A stretch of DNA of 40,314 nucleotides from a virus, in IMG/VR virus record IMGVR_UViG_3300035171_000015, positions 1-40,314 of that record; one strand, given 5' to 3'. Position numbers and translations under genes: made by a program. The notes under the pieces are model-generated. The model ran no database searches and was not told where the DNA came from. It was given only the letters and a program-made list of their open reading frames with translations. Shown here in pieces: positions 20,527 through 26,435 of this stretch (position 1 is the stretch's first letter; the number at the start of each line of letters is the position of its first letter).

Positions 20527-20694
20527 ATGAAAACATATTTCTTATTTCTTTGGAAAGACATTCAAATCACTTATTGGAAATGGTGCAACTTGCGGCTTGA
20601 ATCAAAGATTGCAATGATTAAAATTAAAGCAATCGAAAAACATAATCAATTAGAAAACTTCAGAAAAGAAATGGTCAGTAAATTTATTGATTAA
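20527..20694 (+). CDS. 55-residue basic protein
   Basis: MKTYFLFLWKDIQITYWKW, then a long basic helix (SKIAMIKIKAIEKHNQLENF). Possibly peripheral membrane or coiled. Own promoter; the next gene starts 3 nt after its stop. Confidence 0.65.
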   Translation: MKTYFLFLWKDIQITYWKWCNLRLESKIAMIKIKAIEKHNQLENFRKEMVSKFID

Positions 20695-20697
20695 TTT

Positions 20698-21033
20698 ATG
20701 GCCCAATTTACCAACATTACTCTAAACGAATTTAGAGAATTCCTACGCTCTGAAAAGGGCTGGCGGGAGGAATTGGTTGGTAATGAAGTGGTGTTCTGTT
20801 ATCGGTTGATTAGTTATCAATTTATTCAAATTAAAGTTTATTCGTCGGTAAGATTAAATGAATTAAATATTAGAGGATGCGGCCAAGACTCTATAAAAGT
20901 TGCTGCCGTAAATACTAACACTCATCAAGGTTGGATAAAATCCGCCCACGTTTTAAGAGTAGAGGGATGGAAAAATAATCTACGCAAAAGAATTGAATTA
21001 GTGATAAAACAGAGTAAAGCTAGATTACATTAA
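20698..21033 (+). CDS. conserved-type phage hypothetical protein (GWIKSxHVxRVEGW)
   Basis: 111 residues. The C-terminal half GQDSIKVAAVNT, GWIKSAHVLRVEGWKNNL and RKRIELVIKQ matches a pattern I recall from many phage and bacterial hypothetical proteins. Role unknown. Its end overlaps the minus-strand nuclease by 9 nt. Confidence 0.8.
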   Translation: MAQFTNITLNEFREFLRSEKGWREELVGNEVVFCYRLISYQFIQIKVYSSVRLNELNIRGCGQDSIKVAAVNTNTHQGWIKSAHVLRVEGWKNNLRKRIELVIKQSKARLH

Positions 21034-21621
21034 TCCATCTAGTTTTAAAACTTGATACCAGCCCAAACCTAATTCTCGCGTCCATTGAGTAACAGTTTTC
21101 TTTATTCCTTTATAAGTAATAAAATGGCTATTTCTTTTATTATTATTTTGTATTTCCGGCGTTGACCATCTACAATTTGACGGTTCATAATTTCCGTTTG
21201 TATCAATTCTATCTAAAGTACAATCATCTGGACACTTTCCCATATCTTCAAAAAAGTTACTAAACGAATTAATCCATCTATCACAAACTTTAATACCGCG
21301 CCCACCATAATTAGAATAAGAAGCATTATTAATTCTGTTACACCTATCAATTGCGGCTCTCCATGATTCAAATTCTTTACTAATTATTCCGCCAACAGTA
21401 TGACCATGTTTAAAATGAATTTGTTTATTATAACATCCACATGATTTTACCTTTTCTTTTTTTAAACTAGATAAATCAATATTTTTTATATTTCCACAAT
21501 CGCATTGACAAACCCAGTATGCTCTATTATAACCTTTGCTATCTTTAATATTAATTCGTTTAATAGCTATTAATTTACCAAATCTTTTATTGCTTATATC
21601 TTCAAATGTATATTTATTCAT
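21025..21621 (-). CDS. HNH/AP2-type homing endonuclease
   Basis: 198 residues. An N-terminal zinc site (CQCDCG, KSCGC) and a nuclease core: YSNYGGRGIKVCDRWINSF, CTLDRIDTNGNY and NCRWSTPEIQNNN. A C-terminal ITYKGIKKTVTQWTRELGL resembles the DNA-binding repeat in these enzymes. Such proteins spread themselves by cutting empty sites. It is the only minus-strand gene in this part, overlaps the end of 20698-21033, and was probably inserted. Confidence 0.85.
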   Translation of the reverse strand: MNKYTFEDISNKRFGKLIAIKRINIKDSKGYNRAYWVCQCDCGNIKNIDLSSLKKEKVKSCGCYNKQIHFKHGHTVGGIISKEFESWRAAIDRCNRINNASYSNYGGRGIKVCDRWINSFSNFFEDMGKCPDDCTLDRIDTNGNYEPSNCRWSTPEIQNNNKRNSHFITYKGIKKTVTQWTRELGLGWYQVLKLDGLM

Positions 21622-21637
21622 AATTAACTTTACACTA

Positions 21638-21653
21638 AACTCATTTGAGTTTG
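21638..21653. other. short perfect hairpin upstream of the minus-strand nuclease
   Basis: AAACTCATTTGAGTTT, 7-8 bp of perfect symmetry between the two divergent genes. Could be an operator or an mRNA hairpin; no further support. Confidence 0.4.
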
Positions 21654-21703
21654 CAATTTATTATAGTTAATTTAAAAGTTTTTTAAATAGAAATAAATAA
21701 TTA

Positions 21704-21731
21704 TTGACTATTTGATTTTATCCGTTATTCT
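21704..21731 (+). promoter_or_regulatory. promoter for a leaderless gene at 21738
   Basis: TTGACT (21704-21709), 16-nt spacer, TATTCT (21726-21731). The ATG begins 6 nt downstream. Confidence 0.75.
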
Positions 21732-21737
21732 TTTGTT

Positions 21738-21971
21738 ATGATTGACTACGTTCAACAGAGAAAAGATTTTGACGCGCAAGTTTCCGATGATTCTAAAGCG
21801 ATTGGTTACGCTATCAATCCCGGGCCTGTAGAAACTAAAACAAAAATTTTTAAATGGAAATACGATGAATTCGTCCGGTGTCGTTTGGTATTGTGTCGCG
21901 TGCTAGACTCTGCAATGTGGCTGCGTTATCCAAAGGAATTAATTGTTTTAACTAACGGAGAAATACTTTAA
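21738..21971 (+). CDS. hypothetical protein
   Basis: 77 residues: an acidic N terminus, a basic middle (KIFKWKYDEFVRCRLVLCRV) and the end YPKELIVLTNGEIL. No family recognised. Confidence 0.75.
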   Translation: MIDYVQQRKDFDAQVSDDSKAIGYAINPGPVETKTKIFKWKYDEFVRCRLVLCRVLDSAMWLRYPKELIVLTNGEIL

Positions 21972-21991
21972 TTTAATTTTAAAATAATTAG

Positions 21992-22019
21992 TTGACATTT
22001 CTTTTCCATCTATTATTCT
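21992..22019 (+). promoter_or_regulatory. promoter for a leaderless gene at 22026
   Basis: TTGACA (21992-21997), 16-nt spacer, TATTCT (22014-22019). The ATG begins 6 nt downstream. First of the nearly identical AATTAGTTGACATTTCTTTT promoters. Confidence 0.8.
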
Positions 22020-22025
22020 ACCTAC

Positions 22026-22256
22026 ATGAAAACGACAATTCAACCGACTAAATCCATGTGGGGCACCTGCCACTTTCCATCACAGAATGCGGCGTTGCGG
22101 TATTACCAAAGCAATATTTCGCCTGAATACACAGGCGCGGACATTCTAGCCAAGATTGCGAACAAGGAAATTGTCATTGGCCGCCCGGCCGTTAAGTTAA
22201 ATCAAACAGTTTTCTTGCATGAATCAGAGGAGCGGTATTATATTATTCAAAAATAA
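22026..22256 (+). CDS. small phage protein with FPSQNAALRYYQ motif
   Basis: 76 residues: CHFPSQNAALRYYQSNISPE, a helix DILAKIANKEIVIGRP, and a final HESEERYYI. I recall this order (xxAxxYY...V..K...G.I.IG.P...RYxI) from other small phage proteins of unknown role. Confidence 0.75.
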   Translation: MKTTIQPTKSMWGTCHFPSQNAALRYYQSNISPEYTGADILAKIANKEIVIGRPAVKLNQTVFLHESEERYYIIQK

Positions 22257-22276
22257 TTAATTTAATCTTTAACAAT

Positions 22277-22492
22277 ATGGAAAAATTTTTTCTAATTACT
22301 AATGTTTCCGGTCAAAAATATTGGAGTAAGCTAGTTACTGAATGCAACTGTCCTAGCCTTGGAGTATATGCTCGCGCAATCAAATTAACTGGCGGCCCTA
22401 TCTATGTTAATCGGCGTGGCGGTTGGTTTCCTATGAATGCCGCAAAGACTATCCATGAAACCGTCGAAGCTGAAAATTTTCCGGTAGAATAA
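22277..22492 (+). CDS. hypothetical protein
   Basis: 71 residues: KFFLITNVSGQKYWSKLVTE, a Gly-rich turn (LTGGPIYVNRRGGWF) and a C-terminal helix. Loosely like the YF...W family but without its last motif. Same transcript as 22026. Confidence 0.65.
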   Translation: MEKFFLITNVSGQKYWSKLVTECNCPSLGVYARAIKLTGGPIYVNRRGGWFPMNAAKTIHETVEAENFPVE

Positions 22493-22507
22493 ATTAAATA
22501 AAAATAA

Positions 22508-22702
22508 ATGTTTTATACTCAATTCATCACCCTTGAAAAAGGTAATAAAGTTTTTTATAAAACAGATAGCGGTTTCTGGGCACTATCCTTTGTTAAATCA
22601 AATAAAATTATTAATCGGAAGCATATCATTACTGTTAAAAATTTAGACGGCGAAGAAATAAAAATAAATAACTTTAATGATTTAAGATTTAATTTGCTTT
22701 AA
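22508..22702 (+). CDS. hypothetical protein
   Basis: 64 residues, beta-patterned and basic, ending DGEEIKINNFNDLRFNLL. Possible small barrel. No family recognised. Confidence 0.65.
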   Translation: MFYTQFITLEKGNKVFYKTDSGFWALSFVKSNKIINRKHIITVKNLDGEEIKINNFNDLRFNLL

Positions 22703-22706
22703 TTAG

Positions 22707-22734
22707 TTGACATTTCTTTTTAAACCTTTATACT
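22707..22734 (+). promoter_or_regulatory. promoter for a leaderless gene at 22741
   Basis: TTGACA (22707-22712), 16-nt spacer, TATACT (22729-22734). The ATG begins 6 nt downstream. Confidence 0.8.
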
Positions 22735-22740
22735 TTATTT

Positions 22741-22926
22741 ATGCATGAAATACATTTTGAAATTCGTGAAATCAAATCTAATTGCCAGCCAATCGTTTCT
22801 CGCGGCACACTTGAAGAGCCCTTCCATATTGGCATGATAAATGCCTTTAAAACTTTATATCCAGAACCGAAATTTTCTCATTCCTATTGGCGCGAAGAAA
22901 TAACTCCTAAATTTATTAAGTTTTAA
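22741..22926 (+). CDS. hypothetical protein
   Basis: 61 residues: EIHFEIREIKSNCQPIV, then SYWREEITPKFIKF. Its stop overlaps the start of the hydrolase gene (TAATG), so the two are translationally coupled. Confidence 0.7.
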   Translation: MHEIHFEIREIKSNCQPIVSRGTLEEPFHIGMINAFKTLYPEPKFSHSYWREEITPKFIKF

Positions 22927-23309
22927 TGAAATTGAAATATCTATTCCTGTTTAGTTTTCTTTCTTTGCCTGTTCATGCGGCCATTTCAGATTCTAAGGCC
23001 GTCAATACAATTCTAGGCGAGGCTGCGGGCGAGTCGTATCAAGGCAAATTAGCCATTGCTTGCGTTATCCGCAATCGCGGCTCAATACAAGGTTTTTATG
23101 GTGCAAATAGGCCCCAAGTTTGGTATGATAAACAAGGCAAAAAAGCTTTGGCCGACTGTCAAAAAGCTTGGAGCGAAAGCGCAACCAATGACATAACGCA
23201 CGGCTGCAATCTTGAAGGCGGCAAGATTGATGATAATTATTTTCTAATTAAACTTAAATTAAAACCAGTAATGACAATTGGCAATCAGAGATTCTACAAA
23301 TCTAAATAA
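22926..23309 (+). CDS. SleB-type cell wall hydrolase (Hydrolase_2-like)
   Basis: 127 residues. A signal peptide (MKLKYLFLFSFLSLPVHA) is followed by NTILGEAAGESYQGKLAIAC and VIRNRG, the signature of SleB-like cell wall hydrolases, with E32 (in ILGEAAGE) the likely catalytic acid. Later W, A.A..AW..S and D.T.GC fit the same fold. Exported by Sec, it would cut peptidoglycan, for lysis or during entry. It is short for the family and may lack a separate binding domain. Confidence 0.85.
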   Translation: MKLKYLFLFSFLSLPVHAAISDSKAVNTILGEAAGESYQGKLAIACVIRNRGSIQGFYGANRPQVWYDKQGKKALADCQKAWSESATNDITHGCNLEGGKIDDNYFLIKLKLKPVMTIGNQRFYKSK

Positions 23310-23313
23310 TATT

Positions 23314-23463
23314 ATGCCCGCCCATCTTCAATTCAATCTTAACGCTCAATGCTGTTTTAAAGATTTACTACGGCTAGACTTAAATAAATTTGTTTTTCAT
23401 TTGCAGGGTCTAAAGCGCGCTTTTCGACAATCTATGCGCGAAACATTTAGGCAGTTGAATTAA
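23314..23463 (+). CDS. 49-residue hypothetical protein
   Basis: Begins MPAHLQFNLNAQCC, 4 nt after the hydrolase stop; a basic helical end (KRAFRQSMRETFRQL). The upstream part of the open frame overlaps the hydrolase and is rejected as start. Confidence 0.6.
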   Translation: MPAHLQFNLNAQCCFKDLLRLDLNKFVFHLQGLKRAFRQSMRETFRQLN

Positions 23464-23481
23464 ATAGAAATAAATAATTAG

Positions 23482-23510
23482 TTGACATTTCTTTTTAAAA
23501 TCATTACTAT
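23482..23510 (+). promoter_or_regulatory. promoter for a leaderless gene at 23517
   Basis: TTGACA (23482-23487), 17-nt spacer, TACTAT (23505-23510). The ATG begins 6 nt downstream. Confidence 0.8.
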
Positions 23511-23516
23511 TTAAAA

Positions 23517-23684
23517 ATGAAAAATTCTTTCAGCCGTGAACAGCTAACGCCAAAAGAGCGAACCGCGATACTTGCAAAGGATAAAAACCATTTGTGGGGC
23601 AAGAATGGCTTTTGTGTCAACTGTCACAATGTCCATCAAACCGACTTTCGCAAGAATGATTTGTGCCCTATTTTGATGAAATAA
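23517..23684 (+). CDS. 55-residue protein with a CxxC zinc site
   Basis: MKNSFSREQLTPKERTAILA, then GFCVNCHNVHQTDF and a last Cys at 50. A partial zinc knuckle (CVNCH). Function unknown. Confidence 0.7.
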   Translation: MKNSFSREQLTPKERTAILAKDKNHLWGKNGFCVNCHNVHQTDFRKNDLCPILMK

Positions 23685-23688
23685 TTAG

Positions 23689-23717
23689 TTGACATTTCTT
23701 TTTATTAACATTAATCT
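23689..23717 (+). promoter_or_regulatory. promoter for the gene at 23753
   Basis: TTGACA (23689-23694), 17-nt spacer, TAATCT (23712-23717). The leader of about 30 nt is A-rich with no SD. Confidence 0.75.
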
Positions 23718-23752
23718 ATTTGTGTTGATAGAAACAAATTAACTAAAAAATT

Positions 23753-24022
23753 ATGCAAGCAATCATCACAAAATACTTACCCGTTACCGCAACCAAGCCC
23801 GCGCGGATTAAGGCTAGTTGCTCCCGTGGCTCGCTAACCATTTCCGTTTATTCCGGCAAGATGATTCAAGAGGTTTCTGGACACGATGAGCTAAACCATA
23901 TTTGCGCGGCTGGCGAATTGATTAAAAAATTCGTCAAAGAGGATGGCAATGATTCATGGGCGCGGCCTTTCAAAACCGGACAACTGCCGAACATGGATTA
24001 TGTTCATGTTTTTATTAAGTAA
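23753..24022 (+). CDS. common phage protein of the IITKYLPxTxxKPARIKA type
   Basis: 89 residues. The N terminus ITKYLPVTATKPARIKAS followed by CSRGSLTISV is a pattern I recall from very many phage and prophage hypothetical proteins; the middle helix ICAAGELIKKFVKED is also typical. No function is assigned. Confidence 0.85.
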   Translation: MQAIITKYLPVTATKPARIKASCSRGSLTISVYSGKMIQEVSGHDELNHICAAGELIKKFVKEDGNDSWARPFKTGQLPNMDYVHVFIK

Positions 24023-24045
24023 ATTAAAAAATATTTAATAATTAG

Positions 24046-24073
24046 TTGACATTTAATTTTCAACCATTAACTT
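24046..24073 (+). promoter_or_regulatory. promoter for a leaderless gene at 24080
   Basis: TTGACA (24046-24051), 16-nt spacer, TAACTT (24068-24073). The ATG begins 6 nt downstream. Confidence 0.8.
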
Positions 24074-24079
24074 TTAAAT

Positions 24080-24238
24080 ATGAAAGTTATTTTAATTCCT
24101 AAAGGTTATCGCAAGCTTAAACGTGGTACGGTTAAACAGGCTGGCGATTTAGTTTGGATTTCGAGCCGTAACGAGTTTATTCCAACTGGCTTTATCGGCC
24201 AAAAGGTTTTTGGTGCAACTGTAATTCGTTTAAAATAG
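24080..24238 (+). CDS. small PKGYRKLKRG-type phage protein
   Basis: 52 residues: ILIPKGYRKLKRGTVKQAGD, LVWISS and the end FGATVIRLK. Paralogue of the proteins at 6775 and 11878. Confidence 0.75.
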   Translation: MKVILIPKGYRKLKRGTVKQAGDLVWISSRNEFIPTGFIGQKVFGATVIRLK

Positions 24239-24250
24239 TTTGATATTTAG

Positions 24251-24278
24251 TTGACATTTAATTTTCAATCATTATCCT
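24251..24278 (+). promoter_or_regulatory. promoter for a leaderless gene at 24285
   Basis: TTGACA (24251-24256), 16-nt spacer, TATCCT (24273-24278). The ATG begins 6 nt downstream. Confidence 0.75.
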
Positions 24279-24284
24279 AAAAAT

Positions 24285-24491
24285 ATGTTAAATATTCCTA
24301 ACGATACAAATAAAGTCATTAGCTATGTTTACGCTAGTGAATCAAGGGCCGGAAAAGGCAATAAACAGTTAATTGTTGTTACTGATATTGTTTTGCGTCA
24401 CACGTTTTTCTCAGTCACTCATAATAACAAGGCTAATAATTACGGAAACATTGAGTTTGCCGTGCAAGCTTTTAATTCAATTAAACTTTAA
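24285..24491 (+). CDS. hypothetical protein
   Basis: 68 residues, beta-patterned (KQLIVVTDIVLRHTFFSVTH) with a C-terminal helix (IEFAVQAFNSIKL). No family recognised. Confidence 0.7.
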   Translation: MLNIPNDTNKVISYVYASESRAGKGNKQLIVVTDIVLRHTFFSVTHNNKANNYGNIEFAVQAFNSIKL

Positions 24492-24506
24492 ATTTTAAAT
24501 AATTAG

Positions 24507-24534
24507 TTGACATTTCTTTTTTATCCATTATCTT
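24507..24534 (+). promoter_or_regulatory. promoter for a leaderless gene at 24541
   Basis: TTGACA (24507-24512), 16-nt spacer, TATCTT (24529-24534). The ATG begins 6 nt downstream. Confidence 0.75.
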
Positions 24535-24540
24535 AAACGT

Positions 24541-24618
24541 ATGAATGAATTCAACAGTATTTCGGCGGAAAGCGATTTGAAAGATTTGATTGTGATTTTA
24601 CCGGAGGAAATGGAGTAA
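24541..24618 (+). CDS. 25-residue acidic peptide
   Basis: MNEFNSISAESDLKDLIVIL plus PEEME. The start codon is exactly where the promoter predicts. It could be a real micropeptide or a leader to the RNA region behind it. Confidence 0.5.
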   Translation: MNEFNSISAESDLKDLIVILPEEME

Positions 24619-24639
24619 ATGTTTTTTGGTTTCTGGTAT

Positions 24640-24910
24640 GATTAGTTAGCGCGAAGCGGCGGGGTTTAAAAACCCTCTATGCGCTTAATTCAGAGTTGTT
24701 GTGAGCCTAAAGCCTCTGGAATTAATCACGCCAGAACCCAGAGAATAATAAATAAAAATAATTTGCTTGTCAGTTGCGATGCGGGCTTTGAAGTAAGCCC
24801 TTAAATCAACCGAAATAACGGTTGGCGTAATCTGATAAAGACGGCAAGCAATTCAACTTCGGATTGAATAAGTGAGAGCCAAAGTACGCGCAGGGCGCGG
24901 AAAAGCCGGG
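24640..24910 (+). ncRNA. candidate structured RNA(s)
   Basis: A 327-nt gap between genes with locally high GC. Part one: GCGC/GCGC (24649, 24681) around GGGTT/AACCC, and CAGAG/CTCTG (24691, 24714). Part two: TTGCTTG (24763-24769) pairs with CAAGCAA (24845-24851) and encloses TCAG/CTGA, GGGCTT/AAGCCC and CAACCG/CGGTTG. Then come a UUCG-capped hairpin (24851-24869) and CGCGC/GCGCG (24887-24899). It ends in the TTTAAATAAA linker before 24946. No known family recognised. Confidence 0.55.
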
Positions 24911-24945
24911 TCCTTATTCTTTCTTAATTTAAATAAAAAAATCTT

Positions 24946-25161
24946 ATGCAAGTTGTCAAAACATATTTCAGATTAGTTTTAAAAGACGGTCAAAATAGAT
25001 TAGATTCTGTCTGTTTTGAACAGCATCACTGTGCGGAGGCTAGGGGCCTTGGTCTAAATTGCGATTTTAACGAGCATTACGGCATTACTAGGAGCGCGGC
25101 CCTTGAATTGATAAACCGTTGGAACACCGGAGAGACTAATTTTAAGTATTGGATAATTTAA
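24946..25161 (+). CDS. hypothetical protein with ITRSAALELINRWN motif
   Basis: 71 residues: TYFRLVLKDGQNRLDSVCFE, an EARGLGLNCDF segment, then YGITRSAALELINRWN. The final helix resembles those in other small phage proteins. Expressed behind the structured RNA region. Confidence 0.75.
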   Translation: MQVVKTYFRLVLKDGQNRLDSVCFEQHHCAEARGLGLNCDFNEHYGITRSAALELINRWNTGETNFKYWII

Positions 25162-25316
25162 TCAAAACTAATCAAAATCCTCTTAAATCCTTCTAAATAA
25201 TTTAAAACCGTCCAAAATAATCCTAAATAATTAAAAAAACTTATTAATTATCCTTGCCAAATAATCATTAAATCATTAAATTCTACAATGAAATTCAACC
25301 ATTAAAATAAAAACTT

Positions 25317-25373
25317 ATGATTTTTATAGTTGTCATAATTGCCTCGCTCCTTGTGATGTCTCTTTTACAATAA
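25317..25373 (+). CDS. 18-residue membrane micropeptide
   Basis: MIFIVVIIASLLVMSLLQ, a single helix. A weak promoter (TTGCCA 25254-25259, 17-nt spacer, TAAATT 25277-25282) lies upstream. Confidence 0.45.
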   Translation: MIFIVVIIASLLVMSLLQ

Positions 25374-25416
25374 ACAAATTTAAATAAACTTAAATAAAAA
25401 TATTTTAAATAATTAA

Positions 25417-25445
25417 TTGACATTTCTTTTTCGTGCCATTATGAT
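25417..25445 (+). promoter_or_regulatory. promoter for a leaderless gene at 25452
   Basis: TTGACA (25417-25422), 17-nt spacer, TATGAT (25440-25445). The ATG begins 6 nt downstream. Confidence 0.8.
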
Positions 25446-25451
25446 TTGGGC

Positions 25452-25664
25452 ATGGATAAAACATTAATTGTCTGGCTTGGTGGAGTACGGTTTGAAACCA
25501 AAAAGGATTTGAATCAAATAACTTTCAATTGCGCCTTTCATGGCCTGACAAAGATAGGCCCCGCGCAAAAGGTTACGCTGGATAAGATGAAAAACATTCG
25601 TTGCGCCTCATGCGGCCAACATCCCCACGAAACCAATCGCGCCGAAATTCGAGACCAGCTTTAA
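25452..25664 (+). CDS. small zinc-ribbon-like protein
   Basis: 70 residues from MDKTLIVWLGGVRFETKKDL. FNCAFHG and RCASCGQHPHE supply Cys/His pairs for one zinc. A TTG two codons upstream would sit on the promoter box, so the ATG at 25452 is chosen. Confidence 0.75.
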   Translation: MDKTLIVWLGGVRFETKKDLNQITFNCAFHGLTKIGPAQKVTLDKMKNIRCASCGQHPHETNRAEIRDQL

Positions 25665-25692
25665 ACTAACTAAAAATATTTTTTTTATTTTC

Positions 25693-25721
25693 TTGCCATT
25701 TGATTTAATTAGCATTATTCT
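25693..25721 (+). promoter_or_regulatory. promoter for the gene at 25764
   Basis: TTGCCA (25693-25698), 17-nt spacer, TATTCT (25716-25721). The leader starts GTGACGGTTAAACC and becomes A-rich; no SD. Confidence 0.7.
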
Positions 25722-25763
25722 ATTTGTGACGGTTAAACCAAAACTAAACAAAAAGAAAAAATT

Positions 25764-26009
25764 ATGCCAAAAGAAATCAAAGTAAATCCTGATACATTTC
25801 GCCGCTTCATGCGCGCCCGCGCCGGTGCAAGTGCGGCCAATCGCCGGGCCGAACAGTTGAAAGCCCAGCTTGGTCTGCCAGATGCCAGCAAAAAGACTGC
25901 GGGCGAGTATGTTTTGACCGATGGAAACAACAATGCTGTGGGCAAGCTTACTATCTCGCCCCGCGATGGTTTCACGGTTAAGCCCGGATGGACAGGCCGC
26001 ATAAGCTAA
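25764..26009 (+). CDS. GC-rich hypothetical protein
   Basis: 81 residues: a basic Ala-rich helical half (RRFMRARAGASAANRRAEQL), then a small beta unit (GEYVLTDGNNNAVGKLTI, GFTVKPGW). Codon use is GC-rich, unlike the genes before it. It has its own promoter and a strong terminator, so it is an independent unit that may be highly expressed. Confidence 0.8.
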   Translation: MPKEIKVNPDTFRRFMRARAGASAANRRAEQLKAQLGLPDASKKTAGEYVLTDGNNNAVGKLTISPRDGFTVKPGWTGRIS

Positions 26010-26029
26010 CCAATCCGCGAAACTCACAA

Positions 26030-26056
26030 GCCGGCCTTCGGGCTGGCCTTTTTTTT
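26030..26056 (+). terminator. rho-independent terminator
   Basis: Stem GCCGGCC/GGCTGGC with a TTCG loop followed by eight T. Confidence 0.93.
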
Positions 26057-26090
26057 GCTCTAGCACGAAAAAAATATTTTGATTTTTTTA

Positions 26091-26119
26091 TTGCTATTTA
26101 ATTTTAAATCCATTATTCT
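26091..26119 (+). promoter_or_regulatory. promoter of the structured leader at 26126
   Basis: TTGCTA (26091-26096), 17-nt spacer, TATTCT (26114-26119). Confidence 0.6.
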
Positions 26120-26125
26120 GTTTTC

Positions 26126-26320
26126 ATTCGGGATGAACCCCTAAAGGTAGTTCCGCCACCACTTATAGGTTATCGTTAACGTAGCATCACCCGTGCCAAA
26201 ATCGAACGAAACAAAATTTATTTAAAAATATTTTAAAACCTTAAAACTGGCATGAAAATTGATTTAAGCAGATACAATGCCAAACAATAATTTATTTAAA
26301 AAAATTAAAAATTTTAATTA
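26126..26320 (+). ncRNA. candidate structured leader or small RNA
   Basis: CGGGATGA (26129-26136) pairs with TCACCCG (26187-26193) with one bulged A, closing an element of about 65 nt that contains further short repeats (CGTTAACG). Behind it lie an A/T-rich stretch and a 12-codon frame at 26252 (MKIDLSRYNAKQ), which I do not count as a gene. Confidence 0.45.
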
Positions 26321-26321
26321 A

Positions 26322-26350
26322 TTGGCATTAAAAATGATTTTGTATATATT
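26322..26350 (+). promoter_or_regulatory. upstream promoter of the DUF932-like gene
   Basis: TTGGCA (26322-26327), 17-nt spacer, TATATT (26345-26350). Confidence 0.5.
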
Positions 26351-26399
26351 TGAGACATTAAAGAATTTAAAACTATTTAAAGATATATTGAAAAAACAT

Positions 26400-26428
26400 T
26401 TGACCTTAAAAGTAATTAGCATTAATCT
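26400..26428 (+). promoter_or_regulatory. proximal promoter of the DUF932-like gene
   Basis: TTGACC (26400-26405), 17-nt spacer, TAATCT (26423-26428). An in-frame ATG begins 7 nt downstream at 26436. Confidence 0.65.
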
Positions 26429-26435
26429 TTTGGCA

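Noticed and set aside
22926-23309. Cell wall hydrolase as proof of a Gram-positive spore-forming host
   Set aside because: SleB-like hydrolase domains are common in phages of Gram-negative hosts as well; it says nothing definite about the host.
24600-24940. Group I intron in the structured region
   Set aside because: I could not find the conserved P, Q, R and S elements or flanking exons of one split gene.
26252-26290. 12-codon frame MKIDLSRYNAKQ as a gene
   Set aside because: Too short, without a promoter at the right distance, and inside a probable RNA leader.
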